Shown here in pieces: positions 18,625-27,031 of a DNA stretch of 64,000 nucleotides. The DNA lies in assembly GCA_017559135.1 (NCBI GenBank), contig JAFYSZ010000020.1, forward strand, positions 1 through 64,000. Direction: 5' to 3'. The translations under genes and the position numbers were made by a program. This stretch comes from Bacteroidales bacterium. GTDB taxonomy: Bacteria; Bacteroidota; Bacteroidia; Bacteroidales; P3. Within the stretch, counting starts at the first letter, position 1. Each line of letters opens with the position of its first letter. The notes beneath the pieces were generated by a model that did no database searches, had not been told where the DNA came from, and worked only from the letters and a program-made list of their open reading frames with translations.

Positions 18625-19703
18625 ACTATATAGGTAGTAAATTTTCTCTATTGCCCTTTTTAGATGAATGTATATCTGAAATAGTTGGTGAAGATAAAAC
18701 AAGCAATAAAGTATTTTGTGATTTATTTTCAGGAACTGCAACTGTTGGTAAATTTTTTAAAAAGAAAGGATTCACTGTTATTGCTAATGATTTGCAGTAT
18801 TATAGTTATGTTTTAAGTAAACAATATATAGCAAATCATAAACCTTTATTATTTAATGGCATTAAAGAAGAGTTAAACAATAAAAACTATGTTACAGATG
18901 TTGATATTATTGAAATAGTTTGTGAATATCTTTCTTCTATTGAAGGGGAAAAAGGTTTTGTTTATGAAAATTTTTGTAAAGGAGAGCGTAAAGACGAAGA
19001 TGAATATCGATTGTATTTCACTGATGAAAATGGAGCAAAATGTGATGCAATAAGAAGTAAGATTGAATATTGGTATAAGGCAAATAAAATTACTGAAAAC
19101 GAATATTATTTTTTATTGGCAACTTTAATAGAAAATATAGACAAGGTTGCAAATACTGCTTCTGTATATGGGGCATTTCTAAAAAAAATAAAATCTTCTG
19201 CACAAAAGAGTTTAATAATGAAACCCGCAGAAATGATTTATAATGATCAAGAACACTATGTGTATAATGAAGACGCTAATCAACTTATTCGCAGAATAAA
19301 GACAGATATTCTTTACTTGGATCCACCTTATAATCAGAGACAATATTCTGCGAACTATCATGTTTTAGAAACAATAGCACGTTATGATAATCCAATCTTG
19401 AAAGGAAAAACGGGAATGAGGGATTACTCAAATCAAAAGTCAAAATACTCTAATAAAAGAGAAGTTAAAAAGGCTTTTGAAGATTTGATTATGAATGCTG
19501 ATTCAAAATATATTTTTCTTAGTTATAATAATGAAGGTTTAATGTCTTTTGATGAAATAAAAGAAATAATGTCTAAACGAGGAAAATATGGGTGCTTTGA
19601 AAAGGAATACAATAGATTTAAAGCTGATAATGAGTCTGAAAATCGCCATATTAAGACTAATAAAACCACAGAGTATTTACATTACGTAATTTGTAAAAAT
19701 TAA
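18621..19703 (+). CDS. D12-class DNA adenine N6-methyltransferase
   Basis: 360 residues. Alpha-type order typical of Dam/D12 enzymes: motif X NYIGSK at the N-terminus, motif I CDLFSGTATVG (~33-43), and catalytic motif IV LDPPYNQRQY (~232-241). With the first methylase this gives two methylases for one nuclease, as in type II systems with asymmetric sites where each strand needs its own enzyme (inference). Confidence 0.9.
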   Translation: MNYIGSKFSLLPFLDECISEIVGEDKTSNKVFCDLFSGTATVGKFFKKKGFTVIANDLQYYSYVLSKQYIANHKPLLFNGIKEELNNKNYVTDVDIIEIVCEYLSSIEGEKGFVYENFCKGERKDEDEYRLYFTDENGAKCDAIRSKIEYWYKANKITENEYYFLLATLIENIDKVANTASVYGAFLKKIKSSAQKSLIMKPAEMIYNDQEHYVYNEDANQLIRRIKTDILYLDPPYNQRQYSANYHVLETIARYDNPILKGKTGMRDYSNQKSKYSNKREVKKAFEDLIMNADSKYIFLSYNNEGLMSFDEIKEIMSKRGKYGCFEKEYNRFKADNESENRHIKTNKTTEYLHYVICKN

Positions 19704-19713
19704 CTATTGAATC

Positions 19714-19876
19714 TCAATAGAAAACTTAGACGAAACAACCCCACATATTAAGAAATGCAGGGTTGTCAGTACAATAACTTATTATTTGGAAGATTAACTC
19801 TTTGTTTTAGAAAAATAACTCTAAGAAATAATTTTTTAATTCTTAGAGTTATTTTTTTATTTCTTAGAGTTAGAAA
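19714..19876. repeat. Right copy of the 163-bp direct repeat flanking the R-M island
   Basis: Repeats the 3' end of the SIMPL gene, here cut off from any start and untranslated, then the AT-rich terminator (19816-19859), ending inside the last codons of the PfkB kinase gene. Confidence 0.95.
19816..19859. terminator. Terminator after R-M island (in right repeat), convergent with PfkB kinase
   Basis: Same AACTCTAAGAA/TTCTTAGAGTT hairpin as at 16537-16580, shifted by 3279 bp. Works for both the R-M genes and the opposing kinase gene. Confidence 0.8.
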
Positions 19877-20840
19877 TCTCTTCTTTAATCTTAGTCCAAC
19901 GTTCTGGGCTCATCTTTGTGCCCATTATTTCTATTACGTTTCCAGCAAGCACACTTCCCATTTTGCCACATTGGTTTAGTGGAAGATTTTGGCATAATCC
20001 TGCAAGGAATCCGCTTGCGTAAAGATCGCCTGCACCTGTTGTGTCAATTTTATTACGTTTTACTTCTTCAATTGTTGTGATTTGTCCATTGTGTTTAATG
20101 ATTGAGCCTTTTGCTCCAAGTTTCACAACTGCGATATTTGCGTATTCTGCAATTATATGTACTGCTTCTTCGGCTGAGGTTTTAGTAAAGGCTTCTGCTT
20201 CTTGCTCATTTGCAAATATTACTTCAACTCCTTTGCATACTTCTTGTAAAAATTCTAAGTTTTCTTCAACAACATTGTACGAAGCAAGGTCTATGCTGAT
20301 TTTACAACCTGATTGTTTTCCGCATTCAATGATTTTTTTGAATAAATCTCTGTTTGAAATCAAGTAACCTTCGATATGCAAATATTCATAGCCTTCAAAA
20401 AGTTCTTTTGTAATAAGAGATGCGTTCAACTCTATGGCTGCTCCAAGGTGTGTGGCGAATGTTCTTTCTCCATCTTGCGAAACAAGGGCTAATGCTAAAC
20501 CTGTTTGAGTTGTTTCGCTTTTAAAGAATTTTGTTTTGATGTTATTTTTTTGCATATCTTCAATGTAGAAATCGCCAAAGTTGTCTTTTCCAACCATTCC
20601 TACGTATGCAGTTTTAATTCCAAGGTTTGCTAATCCGTTTGCAGTGTTTGCAGCCGAGCCACCTGTTGAAATTTCACTTTTTAAGTACGAAGTAGTATTT
20701 TGTAATCTTATAGAATTTTCTTGATTTATGATTTGCATACTGCCCTTTGGTAAGTTTTCTTGCGAAAGCATAGTATCGTTTTCAAGCATACAAATCTTAT
20801 CGACAAGAGCGTTGCCTATACATATTGTTTTCTTATTCAT
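19857..20840 (-). CDS. PfkB family carbohydrate/adenosine kinase
   Basis: About 327 residues from the ATG at 20840. Ribokinase-type motifs: TGGSAANTANGLANLG near the N-terminus and the anion-hole/catalytic DTTGAGDLYASGFLAG near residue 270. The N-terminal ICIGNALVD fits adenosine-kinase-like members common in Bacteroidetes. The start codon overlaps the rsmD stop (ATGAATAA), which points to translational coupling; an in-frame upstream ATG at 20867 lies within rsmD and is less likely. The substrate is not decided. Confidence 0.85.
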   Translation of the reverse strand: MNKKTICIGNALVDKICMLENDTMLSQENLPKGSMQIINQENSIRLQNTTSYLKSEISTGGSAANTANGLANLGIKTAYVGMVGKDNFGDFYIEDMQKNNIKTKFFKSETTQTGLALALVSQDGERTFATHLGAAIELNASLITKELFEGYEYLHIEGYLISNRDLFKKIIECGKQSGCKISIDLASYNVVEENLEFLQEVCKGVEVIFANEQEAEAFTKTSAEEAVHIIAEYANIAVVKLGAKGSIIKHNGQITTIEEVKRNKIDTTGAGDLYASGFLAGLCQNLPLNQCGKMGSVLAGNVIEIMGTKMSPERWTKIKEEISNSKK

Positions 20841-21393
20841 CTGTGTCTGTTGTTTTATTTTGTTCAAATGTAAAGAAACTAAAATTCACCTTTCCGTAAT
20901 TTCTTTGTTCTGTAAAGTAAGGATTGTTAGAGAAATTATGCTCTTTTGAATGTTCTAAAATGAATAATCCTCCTGGTTTAACGAAAGATTTCAAAACAAG
21001 TGAGGGAATGATGTCAAATTGTTTTAAATCGTAAGGTGGATCAGCAAAAACTAAATCAAAACTTTGCTGACTTCTGCCTAAAAAGTTGAAAACATCTGCT
21101 CTTAGAGCAAAAAGATTTTCTATTTCAAGGGTTGTGCAAGTCTTTTTTATGAAATCAATACATTTTGGGCTTTCATCAACACTTGTAACGTGTCTTGCTC
21201 CGCGTGAAATAAACTCTATGCTCACCGAACCTGTGCCTGCAAAAAGGTCAAGCACTCTTGTCTCCTCGAAATCAATCCTATTGTTCAGTATATTAAACAA
21301 TCCTTCTCTTGCCATATCGGTTGTAGGACGTACAGGCAAGTTTAAAGGTGGGTTTAGTCTTCTTCCTTTTAAGTATCCTGAAATTATTCTCAT
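20833..21393 (-). CDS. rsmD: 16S rRNA (guanine-966 N2)-methyltransferase
   Basis: 186 residues, full length. Starts MRIISGYLKGRRL, typical for RsmD; PVRPTTDMAREGLFNIL, AdoMet motif LDLFAGTGSVSIE, and the catalytic ADPPY. Methylates G966 of 16S rRNA in the 30S subunit. Starts directly after the DUF3822 gene and overlaps the kinase downstream. Confidence 0.95.
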   Translation of the reverse strand: MRIISGYLKGRRLNPPLNLPVRPTTDMAREGLFNILNNRIDFEETRVLDLFAGTGSVSIEFISRGARHVTSVDESPKCIDFIKKTCTTLEIENLFALRADVFNFLGRSQQSFDLVFADPPYDLKQFDIIPSLVLKSFVKPGGLFILEHSKEHNFSNNPYFTEQRNYGKVNFSFFTFEQNKTTDTDE

Positions 21394-22230
21394 CTAAGCG
21401 ATAACTAAGAAATAGTTTTGTAAGTTTACAGAATCAAATTCACAGCCTACTTTTATGTTTTCCATAGGATTTGCAAATGAAACGTCTTTTATGTATTTAC
21501 GAAGAAGGGTTAATTCTTCTTTATCATAGTTTTCTCCTGTCAAAAGCGTTTTTACTTCTGCTGTATCTACGTTTAATTGTTGCAAAGTAAACAAAATAAA
21601 ATAGATTAAGTCGGCAGCGTTTTGATATTCAAAACTATTGCTCAATACAAACGAATTTCCTTTAAATAAAACTATATCACACGCACCATCTCTTTTGTTT
21701 ATAAGCAATGTGTTTTGAGAAAAACGAGTGATGTCGTAGGTGTATTCTGCCATTATTTGATGCTGGCAACAATATTCAGCATTTGGCATAAGGATTTTTA
21801 CTCCGCTATAAGTGTGCATAGGGTAAGCAAAAATTGAAATGGCGTCTAACTTTTCAGAAGTGTTTGAAATAACAGTTTCGTTGCTTAAAAGATTTGCAAC
21901 ACTTTTGATATAGTCTTTGTTTTTTGCTTGATCATATAATTTATATGGCACCCAAACATTTTTAGATGTTTGACAAACAATGCGTGTTTTTGCAAATTTG
22001 AAGATTTTTATGCCAATAGAAGAAAAACATTCACGTATTCTATTCATAACTTGCGGAATGCTACCTGTGGTATCAACTTCAAATTCTCCGATACACAACA
22101 ATCTCAAAGTATTATTGTTAATCAACGAAAAAGAAAATCCATCTGCTTTTAGGCAAATGGACAATCTTGTCTCGTTGGAAACAATATTTTCTTCAACTTG
22201 TAGAAGCTGTTTTACTTTATATGTCTCCAT
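21394..22230 (-). CDS. DUF3822 family protein
   Basis: About 278 residues from METYKVKQLL (ATG at 22230; a longer frame to 22296 overlaps the upstream gene). The segment ETRLSICLKADGFSFSLI and the later NTLLINKRDG fit DUF3822, a Bacteroidetes protein next to rsmD with an ASKHA-like fold suggested in the family. Function unknown. Immediately precedes rsmD with no gap. Confidence 0.75.
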   Translation of the reverse strand: METYKVKQLLQVEENIVSNETRLSICLKADGFSFSLINNNTLRLLCIGEFEVDTTGSIPQVMNRIRECFSSIGIKIFKFAKTRIVCQTSKNVWVPYKLYDQAKNKDYIKSVANLLSNETVISNTSEKLDAISIFAYPMHTYSGVKILMPNAEYCCQHQIMAEYTYDITRFSQNTLLINKRDGACDIVLFKGNSFVLSNSFEYQNAADLIYFILFTLQQLNVDTAEVKTLLTGENYDKEELTLLRKYIKDVSFANPMENIKVGCEFDSVNLQNYFLVIA

Positions 22231-22244
22231 TTTTATGTATTTGG

Positions 22245-22898
22245 TTATTCCCAGTTTCCGTCTGTGATAGGTTGTTCCATATCTCCAACTTTCCAACCTG
22301 GATATTTATTCTTATCTTCTAATTCTGCTTTTCTGTTAATTACATCTTGTCTATCCATTCCAAAAGTATAGGTTTCGATAGCAGCAGTTATTTGAAATAC
22401 AGGAACTTCTAATCCTCCTTTGTTTACTTTTCCTGCTTTCAAAGCAAATACTTCTTTTCCGTTATCTTTTGAAAAAGGAATATATTTCAATTCGTTTACT
22501 TTATCAACAGATGTTAAGAGTTTCTTTTCTTCAATAAGTTTTTTGATTGGCTCAACCCAAGTTGTATCTCTTCTTAACAAGCCTTTCTTTTGAGCTTCAA
22601 ACTCAGTCATTGCATCAGGGTCGTATCCTGGTAAGAAAGACTTTTGAACCATTGGCACTTTTCCTGTATTTAAGAACAATAATAAAGAATCTATATCATT
22701 ACAAAACTCTCCGTGAGCAGATTTGTAAAGTTCTTGAATTGCTCTTAGGTCTTTCAATTTTACGATTACTTGTTCTGAACGTTTGTTGTACTCATTTTCA
22801 AACTTAACAGGACGCATTATTGAATTGTAAAGCACAACTGCCAACACAACTGCGACTACTATGAGTACTGCTGAAATAATTCTATTTCTTCCTTTCAT
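22245..22898 (-). CDS. Membrane-anchored hypothetical protein, Bacteroidales conserved
   Basis: 217 residues. One N-terminal membrane helix (~8-25, VLIVVAVVLAVVLY) with a short cytoplasmic start, then a periplasmic helix (KRSEQVIVKLKDLRAIQELYK) and a mixed domain. The layout resembles type II secretion pseudopilin-like proteins but no prepilin cleavage site is visible. Not recognised further. Ends 14 nt before the DUF3822 start, so probably one operon. A TAACTTTG box lies upstream near 22960. Confidence 0.7.
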   Translation of the reverse strand: MKGRNRIISAVLIVVAVVLAVVLYNSIMRPVKFENEYNKRSEQVIVKLKDLRAIQELYKSAHGEFCNDIDSLLLFLNTGKVPMVQKSFLPGYDPDAMTEFEAQKKGLLRRDTTWVEPIKKLIEEKKLLTSVDKVNELKYIPFSKDNGKEVFALKAGKVNKGGLEVPVFQITAAIETYTFGMDRQDVINRKAELEDKNKYPGWKVGDMEQPITDGNWE

Positions 22899-22999
22899 TG
22901 TTGTTTATGTTTTTTAATTATTTACTATGACTTATTTTCTATTTAAAGTTGCAAAGTTAGTTTATTTACTTGAAAAATCAATATTCTTTGTGATTTTTT

Positions 23000-24403
23000 T
23001 TATAGATTTTGTTCAATATGTTGAGTAATTACTCTTACATTTTCCTTATTTCTTAAATAATTTGACAATTTTTCTGCCATAAAAACGCTTCTGTGTTGTC
23101 CGCCTGTGCAACCAAAATACACCGAAAGATTAGAAAACCCACGTCTTTGATACTCTTTGCAACTTTGTTCTATCAAACCACATACGTTGTCAAAGAAAAA
23201 TCTTACCTCTTCTTTTTCTTCCAAAAACTCAATCACTTCTTTATCTAACCCATTCAACGATTTATACTCTTCATATCTGCCAGGATTAGGAAGTGATCTA
23301 CAATCAAAAATAAATCCTCCACCATTTCCCGAAGTATCGTGAGGATAACCCTTCTTATATGAAAAACTTTTTATGTTAATATTAAGAATGCAATTGTTTT
23401 TGCTGATAGAAAGCAACTTTTCATTAGTGATTATTTGTTGAAAAATGTTGTGTAAAGCAGGTAATTCAATAGGAAGTTTTATGTTTTCTTCCAAAAATCT
23501 TATATTTTCAATAGCAAAAGGAATACTTTTTAAGAAATGTTCCTTTTTTTGAAAGTAACCTCTATATCCATACGAGCCCATAGCCTGCATAATGCGGATA
23601 TATACGTACGCATAATAGTGTGCGATAAAGTCCTCTTCGTTTATGTCTATGTATTTTTTGACCTCTTCAACATAAACAGCCAATAACTTTTCTCTTATCT
23701 CAGAACTTAAATTTGCCTTTGCATCATAAAGAAGCGAAGCAATGTCATATTGCAATGCACCTTTTCTTGCTCCTTGAAAATCAATGAAAAAGATTTCATA
23801 ATCATCTTTTAGCATTATGTTTCTTGATTGAAAATCTCTGTAAAGCAAGTAATTACAGTCGCAATCTAAAAGATAATTCTGCAAAACTGCAAAATCATTC
23901 TCCAATTCTTGTTCATTGAAAGCAATATCAGCAAGTTTAAGAAAATAATATTTGAAATAATTCAAATCCCATTGAAGACTCTGAGAATCAAAAGCCTTTC
24001 TCGGATAAGCATTAGTAAAATCAAAATTTCTTCCTGCCTCGATTTGTATCTTTGGAAGCGTCCTTACAATTTTTGAATATACGTTAAAAATTTCGTTTTC
24101 TGAGGCCGAAGAAATAAAATCAAACAAAGTAGTATTACCCAAATCTTCTAAAAGATAAATATCCTTTTCTTCATCAACCGCAATAATAGCAGGTACATTT
24201 ATTCCTTTGAGTTTTAACTGCTTTGCAAAGTCTATGAAAGCAATATTCTCTTTTTTGTCGCTATTATAGGCCGCTAAAACTTTTACAACCTCGGTTTGAC
24301 ATCTGAAATACTTGCGAGAAGAACCATGAGCCGCAATTTCGCAAATGCTATTAGGCTCAACTCCAAAGGTTTTCTTAAATAATAGTTTAATACTCTCTTT
24401 CAT
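23000..24403 (-). CDS. Fusion of an APH-type sugar/aminoglycoside kinase and a RapZ C-terminal domain
   Basis: 467 residues. Residues ~1-320 are an aminoglycoside-phosphotransferase fold kinase with HGSSRKYFR near the start, YRDFQSRNIML (catalytic loop) and FIDFQGARKG (metal site). Residues ~340-467 are a RapZ C-terminal domain (FDCRSLPNPGR ... FGCTGGQHRSVF). RapZ-C binds glucosamine-6-phosphate in Enterobacteria; APH-type AmgK kinases phosphorylate amino sugars. A role in amino-sugar phosphate sensing or salvage is inference. The start overlaps the end of ispD by 17 nt. Confidence 0.85.
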   Translation of the reverse strand: MKESIKLLFKKTFGVEPNSICEIAAHGSSRKYFRCQTEVVKVLAAYNSDKKENIAFIDFAKQLKLKGINVPAIIAVDEEKDIYLLEDLGNTTLFDFISSASENEIFNVYSKIVRTLPKIQIEAGRNFDFTNAYPRKAFDSQSLQWDLNYFKYYFLKLADIAFNEQELENDFAVLQNYLLDCDCNYLLYRDFQSRNIMLKDDYEIFFIDFQGARKGALQYDIASLLYDAKANLSSEIREKLLAVYVEEVKKYIDINEEDFIAHYYAYVYIRIMQAMGSYGYRGYFQKKEHFLKSIPFAIENIRFLEENIKLPIELPALHNIFQQIITNEKLLSISKNNCILNINIKSFSYKKGYPHDTSGNGGGFIFDCRSLPNPGRYEEYKSLNGLDKEVIEFLEEKEEVRFFFDNVCGLIEQSCKEYQRRGFSNLSVYFGCTGGQHRSVFMAEKLSNYLRNKENVRVITQHIEQNL

Positions 24404-25067
24404 CTAAAATACATTCTGCGATTTTTAAATCAAAAGGCGTAGTAATCTTTATGTTTTCTCTACTTCCTTCAATAATATGTATCTTTTCACCATTTGCCTC
24501 CACAACAGAAGCATCATCAGTAAAAGACTCTTTAAAAGGAGTTTCGTATGCTTTTTTTATAATCTCATATTTAAAACACTGAGGCGTTTGAACAAGAAAT
24601 ATTTCGTTACGATTCACCGCTTCATTCCTGTATCGAACCGAATCAATACTTTTGCAAGCACATACAACCGCACCAAACCCTTCGGCAGACTTAAAACAAT
24701 TCTCAAAAATCTCCTCTGTAACCAAACACCTTACGCCATCGTGAATTGCAACCAAGTCAATATTTTTGTTTTCCAAAACTTTAAGTCCAGAAAGCACTGA
24801 AAAAAATCTTTCCTTACCCGCTTCCGCCAAAATATGCTCTACATTACAATTATATTCTGCACACAATTCTTGCCAAAAAGCAAACATTTCTTTTGCAATC
24901 ACTACAACTATTGTTGCATTCGGCACAGACTTGCGAACAACCTCCAAAGTCCTAATAAGAATAGGCCTTGAACGCAAAGTAAGATATTGTTTTGGTAAAT
25001 CGGCTGCAAATCTTTTTCCAACACCTCCCGCAACAATGATTACCGCCTTAGACGATGAGCATTGCAT
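24387..25067 (-). CDS. ispD: 2-C-methyl-D-erythritol 4-phosphate cytidylyltransferase
   Basis: 226 residues. IspD signature [17 protein letters not shown], then [11 protein letters not shown] and [20 protein letters not shown] with [10 protein letters not shown]. Makes CDP-methylerythritol in the non-mevalonate isoprenoid pathway. Overlaps queA by 20 nt upstream and the APH-RapZ gene downstream. Similar sugar-nucleotidyltransferases are related, but the DDASVVE and NIKITTP motifs favour IspD. Confidence 0.88.
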   Translation of the reverse strand: MQCSSSKAVIIVAGGVGKRFAADLPKQYLTLRSRPILIRTLEVVRKSVPNATIVVVIAKEMFAFWQELCAEYNCNVEHILAEAGKERFFSVLSGLKVLENKNIDLVAIHDGVRCLVTEEIFENCFKSAEGFGAVVCACKSIDSVRYRNEAVNRNEIFLVQTPQCFKYEIIKKAYETPFKESFTDDASVVEANGEKIHIIEGSRENIKITTPFDLKIAECILDEREY

Positions 25068-26103
25068 CTCCGTAAGTCAAGAATTTATATTCCTTTTCTA
25101 TTGCATATTTATAGGCTTCCATAATCAAATCATAACCACCAAAAGCCGATACCATCATTAACATAGAAGACAAAGGCGGGTGGAAATTTGTTATCATAGC
25201 ATCTGCAATTGCAAAATCATAGTGAGGGAAAATGAACTTATTTGTCCAACCACTGTACACCTTAACTCTATTTCCAGTAATAGCCGCTGTCTCTACCGCT
25301 TTCATTGTAGTAGTACCTACAATACACACCTTATTGTTTCTTTCCTTAGTTGCGTTGATAACATTTGCGTTGTTTTGATCAATCAACATTTGTTCAGAAT
25401 CCATTTTGTGCTTAGTAAGGTCTTCAACTTCAATTGCTCTGAAATTTCCTAAGCCACTATGCAAGGTTACATACGCAGAATCAATACCCTTGATCTCCAT
25501 TCTTTTCAATAACTCTCTTGAAAAATGGAATCCAGCAGTAGGAGCAACAACTGCACCTTCGTTTCGAGCATAAATAGTTTGATAACGAAACTCGTCCTCA
25601 GGCATTAGACCACGCATTCTCAACAAATCGTCAGGCAAAGGAGTATGTCCTAATTTTTTCAATAAGTTATGAAACTCCTCGTTATTGCCATCAAACAAAA
25701 ATCTCAAAGTTCTACCCCTTGAAGTAGTGTTGTCAATAACCTCAGCAACTAATTCGTCATTTTCTCCAAAATATAATTTGTTTCCAATACGGATTTTTCT
25801 CGCAGGATCGACCAAAATATCCCACAAACGAGTACTTTCGTTAATTTCTCTTAAAAGAAAAACTTCAATTCTTGCGTTAGTTTTCTCCTTTGTTCCATAC
25901 AAACGAGCAGGGAATACCTTAGTATCGTTGAAAACAAACAAATCTCCATCATCAAAATAGTCCAAAACATTTTTGAAAATCTTATCTTCAATCTGTCCTG
26001 TACGTCTATTAACTACCAATAAACGAGATTCATCTCTCTGTTTGGCAGGAACTTCTGCAATAAGTTCTTTTGGTAAATTGTATTTAAACTGAGAAAGTTT
26101 CAT
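25048..26103 (-). CDS. queA: S-adenosylmethionine:tRNA ribosyltransferase-isomerase
   Basis: 351 residues, full length, starting [19 protein letters not shown]. Family motifs [32 protein letters not shown] and [12 protein letters not shown] are present. Makes epoxyqueuosine in tRNA. First gene of the queA-ispD-APH/RapZ operon. Confidence 0.96.
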   Translation of the reverse strand: MKLSQFKYNLPKELIAEVPAKQRDESRLLVVNRRTGQIEDKIFKNVLDYFDDGDLFVFNDTKVFPARLYGTKEKTNARIEVFLLREINESTRLWDILVDPARKIRIGNKLYFGENDELVAEVIDNTTSRGRTLRFLFDGNNEEFHNLLKKLGHTPLPDDLLRMRGLMPEDEFRYQTIYARNEGAVVAPTAGFHFSRELLKRMEIKGIDSAYVTLHSGLGNFRAIEVEDLTKHKMDSEQMLIDQNNANVINATKERNNKVCIVGTTTMKAVETAAITGNRVKVYSGWTNKFIFPHYDFAIADAMITNFHPPLSSMLMMVSAFGGYDLIMEAYKYAIEKEYKFLTYGDAMLIV

Positions 26104-26134
26104 AACAAAGTTTATTTACTGATTTGAAAAACTG

Positions 26135-26166
26135 CAAAGATACAACAGAAATAAAAAAAAACCAAA
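26135..26166 (-). promoter_or_regulatory. Promoter of the queA operon
   Basis: On the minus strand TTTG (26166-26163), 19 nt, TATCTTTG (26142-26135). Fits the consensus exactly. Confidence 0.85.
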
Positions 26167-26260
26167 TGAAAGATTGAAAAAGTGAAACAAAGAGATAATT
26201 AACCAACCCTTTGCAAACCAAATGTCTTATGAGCCTTCAAAAGCAAAATAAAAAACTTTC

Positions 26261-26282
26261 CCCAAGAGTTAAGCCCAAATGC
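26261..26282 (+). repeat. Degenerate left-end box of leader element B
   Basis: CCCAAGAGTTAAGCCCAAAT plus GC resembles the box at 4275-4296 (minus) of element A, matching at about 17 of 22 positions. It marks the likely outer boundary of the second copy. Confidence 0.5.
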
Positions 26283-26326
26283 TTAAAGAATTTTCAACTC
26301 TAAGATTTCTAATCGCAAATTTTAAG

Positions 26327-26375
26327 AATATAAGCCCTTATTAAAAATCACTAAATCAAAGACTTAACTTTTTAA
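26327..26375 (+). repeat. Upstream block shared with leader element A
   Basis: Near-identical to 4179-4228 (minus). Ends 294 bp before the -33 box, against 293 bp in element A. Confidence 0.75.
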
Positions 26376-26559
26376 AGCCTTAGAAACGCTAAATATTTCT
26401 TTGTTTTAGCAAAATTTTTACTTGATTTCAGCGAAATAATTCTTTGCTTTATTAAAATAATTCTTAGAAAAAAATATTTTTTTCTTTGCTTTTTTTAATT
26501 TTTTCAAAGACTTCACTCTCCAAAGCCTAAATTTGCTAAAATTTTACCCCAATTTTCAT

Positions 26560-26626
26560 CAATTTTTCGCAAAAAATTTCGCAAAAATCCCAAAATGAAA
26601 TTTTTGCAAAATAAAGATTTTTACCT
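26560..26626. repeat. Short repeat array of leader element B
   Basis: TTTCGCAAAAA-type words occur twice directly (TTTTTCGCAAAAAATTTCGC) and once inverted (GAAATTTTTGC) about 45-105 bp before the promoter, the same relative place as the arrays in elements A and C but with a different word. Confidence 0.45.
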
Positions 26627-26668
26627 GTAAATTTTGAGTTAGGGAATTAAGGGTTTGTGCTTGATTTT

Positions 26669-26699
26669 TTTGTGCTTTAAGAAATTTGTTATACCTTTG
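26669..26699 (+). promoter_or_regulatory. Promoter of leader copy B / Type IIG gene
   Basis: TTTG (26669-26672), 19 nt, TACCTTTG (26692-26699). The spacer TGCTTTAAGAAATTTG is shared with copy A. Confidence 0.85.
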
Positions 26700-26705
26700 T
26701 AAGCA

Positions 26706-27006
26706 GAAAAATTAGTGATGAAAAATTATGCCTATGGTAAAAGAAAAAGAAAGATAATTTAGACTTAGTAAATTTTAATACGACATAAAAGCGTTTTTGC
26801 TTATAATTTGGTGGTGTGAAACTTCGACACTTTCATGCAAATATCCTAAAAGAATAAGCGGAAAACGCTCACGAGTGATATCGTGGGCTTTTCTTATTTA
26901 GGATATCAGGTAGTCGAAGACCTCACACACCGATAAGATAAAAAGTCCCACGTTTTTTATGCCCTTTAATCAGAGAAAGAAATCAATAAATCGCCATTTG
27001 GGACTT
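26706..27006 (+). ncRNA. Structured leader RNA, copy B
   Basis: Hairpin AAGCGTTTTTGCTT (26789-26802), then a rod. P1 pairs 26814-26819 with 26923-26928 (GUGUGA/UCACAC). P2 pairs 26822-26828 with 26913-26919 (CUUCGAC/GUCGAAG). P3 pairs 26841-26850 with 26897-26906 (AUAUCCUAAA/UUUAGGAUAU). P4 pairs 26867-26874 with 26881-26888 (GCUCACGA/UCGUGGGC). The unpaired strand AGGUAGUCGA before the closing P2 is kept in all copies. A further stem AAGUCCCA/UGGGACUU joins 26943-26950 to 26999-27006, just ahead of the Type IIG start codon at 27032. Confidence 0.78.
26728..26757 (+). CDS. Candidate 9-codon leader peptide ORF in leader copy B
   Basis: ATG CCT ATG GTA ... TAA encodes MPMVKEKER. The first 21 bases are identical in copy C (58749-58726, MPMVKEK), but copy A lacks the segment. 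No clear ribosome-binding site is seen. Conservation could equally reflect an RNA function. Confidence 0.35.
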   Translation: MPMVKEKER

Positions 27007-27031
27007 GGGTGAAAGAAAAATTATTAAATGC

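Noticed and set aside
27005..27031. TTG start for the Type IIG gene
   Set aside because: Falls in the conserved 3' stem of leader copy B; the ATG at 27032 is more natural.
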